64,000 bases of DNA from NCBI RefSeq assembly GCF_000735365.1, contig NZ_JMPL01000004.1, positions 52,960-116,959 on the forward strand. The letters are read 5' to 3'. Shown one piece after another: positions 42,213 to 50,573 of this stretch (position 1 is the stretch's first letter; each line of letters begins with the position of its first letter). The notes beneath the pieces are model-generated. The model saw nothing but the letters and a program-made list of their open reading frames with translations, was not told where the DNA came from and searched no databases. The translations under genes and the position numbers were made by a program. The DNA is from Kluyvera ascorbata ATCC 33433. Its GTDB lineage: Bacteria; Pseudomonadota; Gammaproteobacteria; Enterobacterales; Enterobacteriaceae.

Positions 42213-42690
42213 ATTCCCGCCGTTCACTTTTGCGGAGTGTTTATTTTTTAATCACCACGAAAACAATTGATACCTTTTATCAACCGAAATTTAAATACCC
42301 TCACATTTCCGATTTAATTGAGATTTATCTTTAAGTAATTTCGAATAATCCCAAAAAAAGCCCAAAACAGAAGCAAATTAAGAATATTCCTATGACCATT
42401 AAACGCACGAAACGACGTTGTCGTGGTCTAACTCTTTGAATGCTCTCTTTATCAAACTAAAGTATGAGAAGGTAAGGCATTAACGCCTTTCTGGATGGGT
42501 GTCGTTTATAAACAGACTAACCATTTGAGACTTAATTGTAATTTTTCGTAATAGCTCGGTGAAATCTTTTGCGGAGTAGATTATAGTTACAGCAGATCAG
42601 GAACACGTGCATGTTTCAGGTTACCCAGTAGTACCCATCCCGCACCGGTATTTTTTACTCGTTGTTTGAACTGCGATAAGGGGATGCGTT
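42213..42690. other. AT-rich tomB-hha upstream region
   Basis: About 480 bases without a credible gene. AT-rich, as expected for an H-NS/Hha-bound promoter region. A 15-codon Arg/Lys-rich frame at 42392-42439 lacks a clear ribosome binding site and is not called. Confidence 0.5.
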
Positions 42691-43065
42691 ATGGACGAAT
42701 ACTCACCAAAAAGACACGATATCGCACAGCTTAAGTTTCTTTGTGAAACCCTGTATCATGACTGTCTTGTCACGCTTGAAGAGAGCAACCATGGCTGGGT
42801 GAATGACCCTACCTCGGCGGTTAACCTGCAGCTTAATGAGCTGATTGAACATATTGCAACGTTTGCACTTAATTATAAAATTAAGTACGACGAAGATAAT
42901 AAATTGATTGCACAGATCGACGAATATCTGGATGATACTTTTATGTTGTTCAGTAACTACGGCATTAATAGCAGCGACCTGCAAAAATGGCGTAAGTCAG
43001 GGAACAAACTTTTCCGCTGTTTCGTCAACGCTAGCCGAGCTAACCCTGTTAGCCTCTCTTGTTAA
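42691..43065 (+). CDS. tomB: Hha toxicity modulator TomB (YbaJ)
   Basis: 124 residues as in E. coli. Acidic, starting MDEYSPKRHDIAQLKFLCE; the conserved Cys18 used in oxygen-dependent inactivation of Hha is present in FLCETLYHDC. SD AAGGGG. Pairs with hha 25 bases downstream as an antitoxin-like partner. Confidence 0.96.
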   Translation: MDEYSPKRHDIAQLKFLCETLYHDCLVTLEESNHGWVNDPTSAVNLQLNELIEHIATFALNYKIKYDEDNKLIAQIDEYLDDTFMLFSNYGINSSDLQKWRKSGNKLFRCFVNASRANPVSLSC

Positions 43066-43090
43066 AATTATTACAATCATTAGGTGAATT

Positions 43091-43309
43091 ATGTCTGATA
43101 AACCATTAACTAAAACTGATTATTTGATGCGCCTAAGACGCTGTCAGTCAATTGATACGCTGGAGCGTGTCATTGAAAAAAATAAATATGAATTGTCCGA
43201 TAACGAACTGGCGGTATTTTACTCAGCAGCCGATCATCGTCTGGCCGAGTTAACCATGAATAAATTGTACGACAAAATTCCTTCGACCGTCTGGAAGTTC
43301 ATCCGTTAA
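43091..43309 (+). CDS. hha: Haemolysin-expression modulator Hha
   Basis: 72 residues as in E. coli, starting [20 protein letters not shown]. Small nucleoid-associated protein that binds H-NS through charged residues and tunes silencing of horizontally acquired genes. Second gene of tomB-hha. Confidence 0.97.
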   Translation: MSDKPLTKTDYLMRLRRCQSIDTLERVIEKNKYELSDNELAVFYSAADHRLAELTMNKLYDKIPSTVWKFIR

Positions 43310-43359
43310 TCTTTATTCATTACAGGCACGTACCCACTTTTTCCGATCTGAACAATATC

Positions 43360-43375
43360 TGTGATTGTGGTCACA
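43360..43375. promoter_or_regulatory. CRP site upstream of maa
   Basis: TGTGATTGTGGTCACA, a perfect match to TGTGA-N6-TCACA. Its centre is about 61 bases before a start placed near 43428-43429 (candidate -10 TATGGT at 43416-43421), the class I position. Confidence 0.82.
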
Positions 43376-43385
43376 ACGATAAAAA

Positions 43386-43397
43386 GGGAACGTTCCC
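43386..43397. promoter_or_regulatory. LacI-family (TreR-like) operator upstream of maa
   Basis: Perfect palindrome GGGAACGTTCCC with central CG, resembling boxes reported for the trehalose repressor TreR. It overlaps the expected -35 position of the maa promoter, so binding would repress. Confidence 0.68.
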
Positions 43398-43447
43398 AAA
43401 ACATCATTCGCCTTCTATGGTGATGGCTTCCAGTACAGGGAGGCCCC

Positions 43448-44002
43448 ATGAGTGAAGAAAAACGCAAAATGATTGCCGGTGATGTTTATCGCCCGGCTGA
43501 CGATACGCTTAAAGCAGACCGAATGCGCGCCAGGCAACTTATTCATCGGTATAACCACACCGGACCGGATGAAAAAGCCGAACGTCACGCGCTATTGGCC
43601 GAACTATTGGGCACAACACACGATGCCTATATTGAACCGACATTCCGCTGCGACTACGGCTACAATATTCATCTTGGTGCCAACTTCTACGCTAATTTTG
43701 ACTGCGTAATGCTTGATGTCTGCCCTATTCATATCGGCGATAACTGCATGCTGGCCCCGGGCGTGCATATCTACACCGCCACCCATCCGCTTGATGCCAC
43801 AGAACGTAACAGCGGCATAGAATACGGAAAGCCGGTCACCATCGGTCACAACGTATGGATTGGCGGGCGAGCGGTCATTAACCCTGGCGTCACCATTGGT
43901 GATAACGTGGTTATTGCTTCTGGCGCAGTCGTGGTGAAAGCTGTTCCAGCAAACGCCGTTGTTGGCGGCAACCCTGCAAGAATCATCAAAATGTTGTCCT
44001 GA
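43448..44002 (+). CDS. maa: Maltose O-acetyltransferase Maa
   Basis: 184 residues (E. coli 183). N-terminal Mac domain ([15 protein letters not shown]), then left-handed beta-helix hexapeptide repeats with the catalytic His in [17 protein letters not shown] and the end GGNPARIIK. Acetylates maltose and glucose with acetyl-CoA. SD GGGAGG. A CRP site and a LacI-type operator lie upstream. Confidence 0.95.
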   Translation: MSEEKRKMIAGDVYRPADDTLKADRMRARQLIHRYNHTGPDEKAERHALLAELLGTTHDAYIEPTFRCDYGYNIHLGANFYANFDCVMLDVCPIHIGDNCMLAPGVHIYTATHPLDATERNSGIEYGKPVTIGHNVWIGGRAVINPGVTIGDNVVIASGAVVVKAVPANAVVGGNPARIIKMLS

Positions 44003-44107
44003 TAACAGACGCTGACTGTTATGCTTTTTTGCAACCGATCTGTTACTTTTCGTATTGATTGACGCAACATACAATAGGCTATTCCGCCCCTCGTTGCCGA
44101 GCAAAAG

Positions 44108-44578
44108 ATGTCAGAGATCCAGCGATTACTCACGCAAACCATTGATGAACTGAACGCCACTGAAAAGCGCGATAATCGACCGCGCTTTAGCATCAGCTTT
44201 ATCCGTAACCATCCCGGCCTCTTTATCGCCATGTACGCCGCGTTCTTCGCCACGTTGGTGGTCATGATGCGTTCTGAGACCCTGGCTGATACGGTCTGGC
44301 TACTCTGGCTGCTGTTTGCGCTGCTGAACGGCTTCTTCTTTTTCGATGTTTATCCGCGCTACCGCTATGAAGATATCGATGTGCTCGATTTCCGCGTCTG
44401 CTACAACGGCGAGTGGTACAACACCCGCTTTGTGCCAAAACAGCTCATCGAGCGGATCCTGAACTCTGCCTGCGTGGATGTCCAGGCCAAGGCCCAGCTG
44501 CAAAAAATGGTTTCAACCAAGGGCGAACTGTCGTTTTACGATGTGTTTACCCTTACTCGCGCCGAAGCGGCGCAATAA
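44108..44578 (+). CDS. ylaC: Inner membrane protein YlaC
   Basis: 156 residues as in E. coli. Two adjacent membrane helices (about residues 37-80) and the conserved [21 protein letters not shown] followed by a soluble tail. Function unknown. The last 26 bases overlap the end of the convergent MocR-type gene. Confidence 0.93.
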   Translation: MSEIQRLLTQTIDELNATEKRDNRPRFSISFIRNHPGLFIAMYAAFFATLVVMMRSETLADTVWLLWLLFALLNGFFFFDVYPRYRYEDIDVLDFRVCYNGEWYNTRFVPKQLIERILNSACVDVQAKAQLQKMVSTKGELSFYDVFTLTRAEAAQ

Positions 44579-46004
44579 GACGCTGTAACGTCCGTATCGC
44601 CGTCGTAAACTGCGATGCGGACGTATTACCATAACCCAGCACCAGCCCTGATTTCGCCTTCTGGCGGTCAAGATAGAACGTACTGAGCGCGCTGGGTGCC
44701 ATCTGGTGTAAACGCGCTTGCCGCACCAGCTCCACGTCATCAATCCCTTCAATCACCACCGTCATATGCAGCCCCCCTTCTCCTGCCATCAACTGATGGG
44801 GAACGATCAGTTCCTGCTCCAGTGTTTCCTGTAACTGCGCCTGTCTCTTACGGTAAAGTCGCCGCATTGCCGCCAGATGGCGAGCATAGTGCCCCTCTTC
44901 AATAAAGCAGGCCAACGCGCGTTGCTCGGCACGGTGTCCGCCGCGTAATAGCGCACGTATAGCTGGCTGAGCGGCCTCAACCAGCATCGACGGCAGCACC
45001 ATAAACCCAATGCGTAACGATGGAAACAGCGTCTTGCTGAAGGTCCCCAGGTAGACCACAGGGGCGTTATCCACCATACCTCGCATCGCTGGTATCGGTT
45101 CGCCGCTAAAGCGAAACTCACTGTCATAGTCATCTTCGACTATCCAGGCCCCGTGCTGACGAGCATAGTCCAGCAGCGCCAGGCGTCTCGTGGCGCTCAG
45201 TACGCTGCCGGTAGGATACTGATGCGAAGGTGAGGTAAAAATCATCGTCGGCGGCGTTAAGTCCGGCGGGATTTGCATCCCTTCACCGTCGACCGAAACG
45301 GCTTCTACCTGTAGCCCTGCGGCCAGAAAGGCGCTTTTAGCGCCAAAATAACCCGGGTCCTCGACCCAGGCAGTCTGGCCTGGCTCACTCAGCAAATGCG
45401 TACACAGATTTACCCCTTCCAGCGCCCCTTCGGTGATGACAATTTGCCGAGCGTCGCAGTCAATCCCGCGCGATAACGCAAGATGTCGGGCTATCGCGAC
45501 CCGTAGCGGCCACTCGCCTGCCGCATCGCCATAGCCCAACAGTGAACTCCCCTCTTCACGCAGGACGCGGTTGAGCAACCGCCTCCAGAGCGGTAATGGA
45601 AAATAGTTAATGGCTGGCGTGCCCGGCGTGAACAGCAGCGGTGGCGTGTCGCGCGGCGAAATCTGCGGTAGTCGCTGTAAGCGTGATGGCAGCGTTACCC
45701 GCTCCAGCACGGCACCATCAATACTCACTGACTGCGGTAACGACGCCACTCGAGAACCCTGGCGGTCCCGGCGAAGATACCCTTCCATCGCCAACTGTTC
45801 CAAAGCAGCGTTCACCGTATTGCGAGAAATCTGTAGCCGTTCAGCGATAACCCGCGACCCAGGAAGCCAGCTCTGCGCCTGTAGCTGTCCTTGCATAATG
45901 GCCTCTCGCAACGCGGCATACAGGCTGCGTTGAAGTGTCTCTTTGCCGCGCATCTGAAGCGAGCGGGATAGCAAGGTAAAAAAGGGATCGTCGGGAATAT
46001 TCAT
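44553..46004 (-). CDS. MocR-family GntR-HTH/aminotransferase regulator
   Basis: 483 residues from the ATG at 46002-46004 (SD GGAGATGAG; a 14-codon upstream extension is not used). N-terminal winged helix-turn-helix ([35 protein letters not shown]), a linker, then a fold-type I aminotransferase domain with the PLP Asp ([13 protein letters not shown]) and Schiff-base Lys ([14 protein letters not shown]). Such proteins use PLP as a sensor, as PdxR does. Divergent from the GNAT gene, its likely target. Confidence 0.92.
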   Translation of the reverse strand: MNIPDDPFFTLLSRSLQMRGKETLQRSLYAALREAIMQGQLQAQSWLPGSRVIAERLQISRNTVNAALEQLAMEGYLRRDRQGSRVASLPQSVSIDGAVLERVTLPSRLQRLPQISPRDTPPLLFTPGTPAINYFPLPLWRRLLNRVLREEGSSLLGYGDAAGEWPLRVAIARHLALSRGIDCDARQIVITEGALEGVNLCTHLLSEPGQTAWVEDPGYFGAKSAFLAAGLQVEAVSVDGEGMQIPPDLTPPTMIFTSPSHQYPTGSVLSATRRLALLDYARQHGAWIVEDDYDSEFRFSGEPIPAMRGMVDNAPVVYLGTFSKTLFPSLRIGFMVLPSMLVEAAQPAIRALLRGGHRAEQRALACFIEEGHYARHLAAMRRLYRKRQAQLQETLEQELIVPHQLMAGEGGLHMTVVIEGIDDVELVRQARLHQMAPSALSTFYLDRQKAKSGLVLGYGNTSASQFTTAIRTLQRLIAPLRRE

Positions 46005-46108
46005 CTCATCTCCTCGTGGTACCATAAAAATATAACCTGGTGGCACTTTTTACGGAACCAGTAAACCCCTACGCTCAGCGTATTGTTTATTTTCCCTAAG
46101 GAGAGGTT
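46005..46108. promoter_or_regulatory. Divergent control region of MocR regulator and GNAT gene
   Basis: 104 bases with TGGTACCA (palindrome, near 46017), CTGG and ACCAG half-sites within 45 bases, a layout consistent with the repeated half-sites bound by MocR regulators. Site assignment is tentative. Confidence 0.45.
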
Positions 46109-46819
46109 ATGAGTCAGCTGAATCAATTTGGTCAGTTAATCGGCGACGCCCTGCCGGATTGGCAGCCACGTCCACATCCTGAGCGGGTGGTTCTGAAAGG
46201 GCAATACTGCCGCCTTGAGCCGCTAAGCCTTCAGCACGCCGATGCCCTGTTTACCGCACACCGGCAGGCAACCGATACCCGCAACTGGACGTGGTTGCTG
46301 CGCGAGCCAGAAAGTTCGGTTGAAGAGTATCGTCAGTGGGTCGCCAGCGTCGAAGCGCTACAGGATCCACTGCACTTTGCGGTGATAGACCAACGAACGA
46401 ATCAACCCGTGGGCTCGCTGGCGCTGATGCGCATCGACCCGAATCATGGGGTCATGGAAGTCGGTCACGTCCACTTCTCACCGTTGTTAAGCAGAACCCG
46501 CGCCTCTACGGAAGCGCAGTGGTTGCTTATGCGCTACGCCTTTGAAACGCTGGGCTATCGTCGCTACGAATGGAAGTGCAACAGTCTGAATGAACCTTCC
46601 CGCAAGGCCGCACTGCGTTTAGGATTTCAGTTTGAGGGTCATTTTCGGCAGGCGCTGGTGATTAAAGGCCATAACCGCGATACCGACTGGTTTTCGATTA
46701 TCGACGGCGAGTGGCCAGCCTTGAATGGGGCATTTCAGAAATGGCTTGCCGCCGACAATTTTAGTGCCGACGGCAAGCAACTCCACTCCCTGGAGTCACT
46801 GCGAGAGTTGTCCGCTTAA
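46109..46819 (+). CDS. GNAT N-acetyltransferase, RimJ/RimL-like
   Basis: 236 residues. Acetyltransf_3-type fold: [79 protein letters not shown] and [22 protein letters not shown]. Substrate unknown; relatives acetylate small amines or protein N-termini. Controlled, by position, by the divergent MocR-type gene. Its stop overlaps the rpmJ2 stop by four bases. Confidence 0.9.
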   Translation: MSQLNQFGQLIGDALPDWQPRPHPERVVLKGQYCRLEPLSLQHADALFTAHRQATDTRNWTWLLREPESSVEEYRQWVASVEALQDPLHFAVIDQRTNQPVGSLALMRIDPNHGVMEVGHVHFSPLLSRTRASTEAQWLLMRYAFETLGYRRYEWKCNSLNEPSRKAALRLGFQFEGHFRQALVIKGHNRDTDWFSIIDGEWPALNGAFQKWLAADNFSADGKQLHSLESLRELSA

Positions 46820-46956
46820 CGGCGCTTCTTGCGCCCCTGAACGGCCTTAAAGCGAGGGTTTGACTTGCAGATAACGTACAGTCGCCCTTTACGTTTCACG
46901 ATCTGGCAATCCGGGTGGCGCTGTTTGGCGCTGCGCAATGAGTTAAGTACCTGCAT
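46816..46956 (-). CDS. rpmJ2: Alternative ribosomal protein L36 (YkgO)
   Basis: 46 residues, the E. coli YkgO length; begins [20 protein letters not shown] and ends in a basic [10 protein letters not shown]. It lacks the full zinc ligand set of RpmJ and replaces it when zinc is scarce. ATG shares one base with the rpmE2 stop (TAATG). Confidence 0.95.
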   Translation of the reverse strand: MQVLNSLRSAKQRHPDCQIVKRKGRLYVICKSNPRFKAVQGRKKRR

Positions 46957-47219
46957 TATGAACCTCGTTTCACATCAATAAAGCGACCAAAACGCTGGCT
47001 GAAGCGCGCCACGCTGCCCTCGGTGGAGGCCGTTCTCTGCTTCCCGGTGTAATACGGGTGCGATTTGGACGACACATCAATCGTGACATACGGATATGTC
47101 ACACCTTCCAGCTCAATTTCCCGGTCGGTTTTAATGGTCGAGCCCACTTTGAAGTACTCGTTGGCGCTGGTGTCATGAAACACCACGGTGCGGTAATGAG
47201 GATGGATATTGGCTTTCAT
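46956..47219 (-). CDS. rpmE2: Alternative ribosomal protein L31 type B (YkgM)
   Basis: 87 residues from the ATG at 47217-47219, the E. coli YkgM length; longer upstream frame is not used. [21 protein letters not shown] and [10 protein letters not shown] are conserved. No cysteine, so it is the zinc-free paralogue that displaces RpmE and releases zinc. First gene of the rpmE2-rpmJ2 unit, behind a Zur box. Confidence 0.96.
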   Translation of the reverse strand: MKANIHPHYRTVVFHDTSANEYFKVGSTIKTDREIELEGVTYPYVTIDVSSKSHPYYTGKQRTASTEGSVARFSQRFGRFIDVKRGS

Positions 47220-47232
47220 CTGGCCCTCGATA

Positions 47233-47252
47233 TCATATGTTATAACATAACA
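47233..47252. promoter_or_regulatory. Zur operator
   Basis: Perfect palindrome ATGTTATAACAT at 47237-47248, extended on both sides to TCATATGTTATAACATAACA, like the Zur box in front of E. coli ykgM. Zinc-loaded Zur would silence rpmE2-rpmJ2. Confidence 0.88.
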
Positions 47253-47339
47253 ATTACGATACGCCGTCAAAAAGCGCTTTGCAACCCTACATTTTAAATG
47301 GGTATAGCCGAAGTGCAGACCGCACTTCGGCAAGAGAGG

Positions 47340-48413
47340 TTAGCGGCTGAGCTGATGCGCAATGGCGCGCAGCTGCTCGGCAATCGCCTGCATATCTTTG
47401 CCCTGCTCCACCTTCGCACCGGTAGAATGGCGCACGACAAGGCGGGCCGGGAGGATGGATGAAGTCCGTGACGAAGCGTTATCGTCGCTTTCAAGAATAC
47501 GGCGTACCGCCTCTTTGCCTTGCAGGTCGAGGTCAAGCGACACGGTGGTCAGCGCCGGATAGAAAAACGAGCTTTCATAAGTGTCATCGTAACCAATCAC
47601 CGACTTTTCGCCTGGGATCGCCACCTGATGCTGATGAAATGCGCTCAGTACCCCTAACGCCATCTGATCGTTACCCACCAGCACCGCCGAGAAATCCGGG
47701 GTTTCGCGCAGCATTTGCAGCGCGCAGGCGTAGCCGCTTTGCGCATCCCAGTTGCCGTGCAGCACGGTCACCGGCTTCAGGCCATAGCTGCTGAGCGTAT
47801 CCAGCCAGCTTCTCAAACGCAGGTTGGCAGAGACAGAGCTCACCGGCCCGGCCAGAATCGCCATCTCCCGATGACCCGACTCATACAAATATTTCACGCT
47901 AGCACGCGTGCCATCTGCCGGGTTGAACGAAACGTTATACACCGAACTATAGGGATCAACGTCGAGGAAAAGACAGACGATATCATCGTTATCATCTGCG
48001 ATTTTCTGCGCCATTTCGGTCTCTAATGGCACGTTGATAATCACTTTACTCACCAGCTGTGATTTCAGTTCGTTGATCGAATCCTGAATACTATGATTGA
48101 CGCTCTCATCAATCATCGAAATCAGTACCTGATACCCCTCCACATTTGCGTAGCGTTTCACCGCTGCCGCAACCTGAGAAGGCGCATGCAGCGCCAGTGA
48201 AGTGGTCACCAGTCCAAGGGTATGACTGGTCTTGCCAACCAGCTGCTGGGCAAGTCGGTTTGGGACATAGCGGAGTACCTCGATGGATTTCTCCACCTTG
48301 TGGCGTGTGGCTTCGGATACATTGGCAGATTTATTGAGTACCCTGGACACAGTCTGGTAGGAGACACCCGCATGGCGAGCAACGTCTTCCAAAGTTGCGC
48401 TTTTAGACTTCAT
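47340..48413 (-). CDS. LacI-family regulator of the galactan cluster
   Basis: 357 residues. HTH at the N-terminus (ATLEDVARHAGVSYQTVSRVLNKSANVSEATR) with hinge PNRLAQQLVGKTS, then the periplasmic-binding-like effector domain ([38 protein letters not shown]). Close to LacI itself in the hinge and core. Divergent from the porin; a galacto-oligosaccharide or allolactose-like inducer is likely. Confidence 0.9.
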   Translation of the reverse strand: MKSKSATLEDVARHAGVSYQTVSRVLNKSANVSEATRHKVEKSIEVLRYVPNRLAQQLVGKTSHTLGLVTTSLALHAPSQVAAAVKRYANVEGYQVLISMIDESVNHSIQDSINELKSQLVSKVIINVPLETEMAQKIADDNDDIVCLFLDVDPYSSVYNVSFNPADGTRASVKYLYESGHREMAILAGPVSSVSANLRLRSWLDTLSSYGLKPVTVLHGNWDAQSGYACALQMLRETPDFSAVLVGNDQMALGVLSAFHQHQVAIPGEKSVIGYDDTYESSFFYPALTTVSLDLDLQGKEAVRRILESDDNASSRTSSILPARLVVRHSTGAKVEQGKDMQAIAEQLRAIAHQLSR

Positions 48414-48682
48414 CGTCCGGTTCCTTATGTTGTTATCGCTAGATTGTAACAGGGGTCATCCCAAAAAACGTCTACCGACCTGATTTATGGCATACGATAA
48501 CACAAAAAAGAAATACGCTCACATAGCCATACAATAAGAACCGTCTTACACACCCAACCAAAAATGGCTAATTTATTTGCAGTTAATCACACATCAGCGA
48601 TCAAATGTTTGCCAGTTTTTACATTTAGGCATTTTATTACACACGTTATGTGAACGTACTACAAAACAAAACGAGGATAATA
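48414..48682. promoter_or_regulatory. Regulator/porin divergent region
   Basis: Contains TGGCATACGATAACACAAA (48488-48506), a motif that recurs upstream of the ATPase gene at 57589-57608, and TGTTATCGCTAGATTGTAACA near 48432-48452. Both are candidate operators of the adjacent LacI-family protein. Confidence 0.5.
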
Positions 48683-49948
48683 ATGAAAACAACCCTACGC
48701 ACGCTTTCAATTGCGTTGGCTACTGCGCTGACTTCATCTTCTCTGCTGGCGGCAACGTCAGTTCCTATTGATTTCCATGGCTACCTCCGCTCCGGCGTAG
48801 GGGTTTCTAGCGATGGCGGAATGCAAGAATGGCAAAAGAACAAACTCGGCCGTCTGGGAAACGAAGCCGACACCTATGGTGAGCTTGAATTAGGCTCTGA
48901 GGTGTATAAGAAAAACGATGTCAGTTTCTATCTGGACTCAATGGTCAGCATGGTCTCCGACGGTTCAAACGATAACGAAACCACCCTCGGTGACGATGCG
49001 CAGTTTGGTTTACGTCAGTTAAACCTGCAGATTAAAGGGCTTGTCCCGGGCGATCCGAATGCGGTTATCTGGGGCGGGAAACGCTATTACCAGCGCCACG
49101 ACCTGCACATCATCGATACTAAATACTGGAATATTTCCGGCTCCGGCGCCGGGATCGAAAACTACACCGTTGGCCCAGGCGCAGTCTCAGTAGCTTGGAT
49201 CCGCGGCGATGCCAACGATGTCGACTATCGCGTTGACGGCGATAACGACGTCAACATCAACTACATTGACCTTCGCTATGCGGGCTGGAAACCGTGGAGC
49301 GGCGCCTGGACCGAATTCGGTATCGACTACGCCATGCCGAACCCAACCGACAAACAGAAAGATTATGGTGGCCTGTATGATGCCGATAACGGCGTAATGC
49401 TGACCGGCGAAATTAGCCAGGATATGTTTGGCGGCTATAACAAGCTGGTGCTGCAGTATGCCAACAAAGGTCTGGCACAGAACATGGTCTCTCAGGGCGG
49501 TGGTTGGTACGACATGTGGAACTACGTCAACGATGCCACCGGCTACCGTGTTATCAACACCGGTCTGATTCCAATTACCGACAAGTTCTCTCTCAACCAC
49601 GTGCTGACCTACGGTTCGGCGGATAACACCACCGAGTACACCGATAAATCGCGTCTGGTCTCGCTGGTTGGCCGCGCGCAGTATCAGTTCACCGAATATG
49701 TGCGTTTAATCGGTGAAGTGGGTGGCTTCTACCAGAAAGACTCCTACACCAACGGCAGCCACTATAAGCAGAGCGGTGAGAAATACACTATCGCGTTAGG
49801 CCTGGCAGATGGCCCTGACTTTATGTCTCGTCCGGAACTGCGCGTCTTTGCCTCTTACCTGAATGATTCCGAGCAGGGCAATGCCTTTAACGACGGCACC
49901 GCCAGCGATACCTGGAACTTCGGCGTACAGGTGGAAGCCTGGTGGTAA
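48683..49948 (+). CDS. LamB-type porin for galacto-oligosaccharides
   Basis: 421 residues from the ATG at 48683. Signal peptide to about residue 24 (SSSLLAA), then the LamB start VPIDFHGYLRSGVGVSSDGG and the C-terminal FGVQVEAWW strand. An 18-strand outer-membrane channel of the maltoporin family; the galactanase cluster makes galactan fragments the likely cargo. Followed by a strong terminator. Confidence 0.9.
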   Translation: MKTTLRTLSIALATALTSSSLLAATSVPIDFHGYLRSGVGVSSDGGMQEWQKNKLGRLGNEADTYGELELGSEVYKKNDVSFYLDSMVSMVSDGSNDNETTLGDDAQFGLRQLNLQIKGLVPGDPNAVIWGGKRYYQRHDLHIIDTKYWNISGSGAGIENYTVGPGAVSVAWIRGDANDVDYRVDGDNDVNINYIDLRYAGWKPWSGAWTEFGIDYAMPNPTDKQKDYGGLYDADNGVMLTGEISQDMFGGYNKLVLQYANKGLAQNMVSQGGGWYDMWNYVNDATGYRVINTGLIPITDKFSLNHVLTYGSADNTTEYTDKSRLVSLVGRAQYQFTEYVRLIGEVGGFYQKDSYTNGSHYKQSGEKYTIALGLADGPDFMSRPELRVFASYLNDSEQGNAFNDGTASDTWNFGVQVEAWW

Positions 49949-50052
49949 TGCGTTAACCTGACTGAGTCATTGTTTTGCCCTAATTCTATCTTTTTTTATT
50001 TGCGCCAATTTTATATTTGCCACTCCATTATTGTTTCTATCATCTGGCCTTG

Positions 50053-50087
50053 GGGATAACGCTATTATTAGGTTATCCCTTTTTTTA
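50053..50087 (+). terminator. Porin terminator
   Basis: GGGATAAC / GTTATCCC stem with an 11-base loop and a run of eight T residues. Confidence 0.88.
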
Positions 50088-50100
50088 TCGTACAGATAAT

Positions 50101-50125
50101 AAAAAACCCCGATATTAAATCAGGG
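50101..50125 (-). terminator. Terminator of galactan operon
   Basis: Minus strand CCCTGAT / ATCGGGG (one G-U) with loop TTAAT and six U residues, after the EIIB gene. Confidence 0.75.
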
Positions 50126-50186
50126 TCTTAATACCATCATTTGTAGGCCGGCACGCCGGTTGTCTCAACAAACAATATAAAACGAT

Positions 50187-50504
50187 TTATTTATTGCCAG
50201 CAAAGTGTTCATCTAATAACTGACGCAATGCATCAGATTGCTTGCCAAATATAGCGTGAACCTGCTGCCCCAGAATAATAACCCCCAGCGCACCTTCATT
50301 CTGCAACGCCTGAGAATCTACAACGGACAGATCTTTGACCGTGACGCGCAGTCGCGTAATACAGGCATCAACATTTTCAATATTATTCTGACCGCCAAAC
50401 GCGCTAATCAGACGCTGAATTTGCTGTTGCTCACTGGCGCTTAATGGCACCGACGGTTTAGGCTGGGAGAAGTAGTGCAGGAAGGATTTAAGGCTGACCA
50501 TCAT
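50187..50504 (-). CDS. Stand-alone PTS EIIB, glucose family
   Basis: 105 residues. The EIIB(Glc) motif with phosphorylated Cys48 is present in NVDACITRLRV, followed by LQNEGALGVIILGQQVHAIFGKQSD. No EIIC or EIIA is fused or nearby, and the import route in this cluster is an ABC transporter. It is the last gene of the ganOPQ-ganB-ganA unit, preceded by AGGAG. It may link the operon to PTS phosphorylation state or be a remnant; neither is proven. Confidence 0.88.
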   Translation of the reverse strand: MMVSLKSFLHYFSQPKPSVPLSASEQQQIQRLISAFGGQNNIENVDACITRLRVTVKDLSVVDSQALQNEGALGVIILGQQVHAIFGKQSDALRQLLDEHFAGNK

Positions 50505-50573
50505 CGACGCTCCTTGATTATCTACAGAGGTAAAAAAGCCTGCTCGGATGAGCAGGCTTGGGATTGCGGCGGA

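Noticed and set aside
42392-42439. 15-codon Arg/Lys-rich frame in the acrB-tomB gap
   Set aside because: No clear ribosome binding site and no homology I can name.
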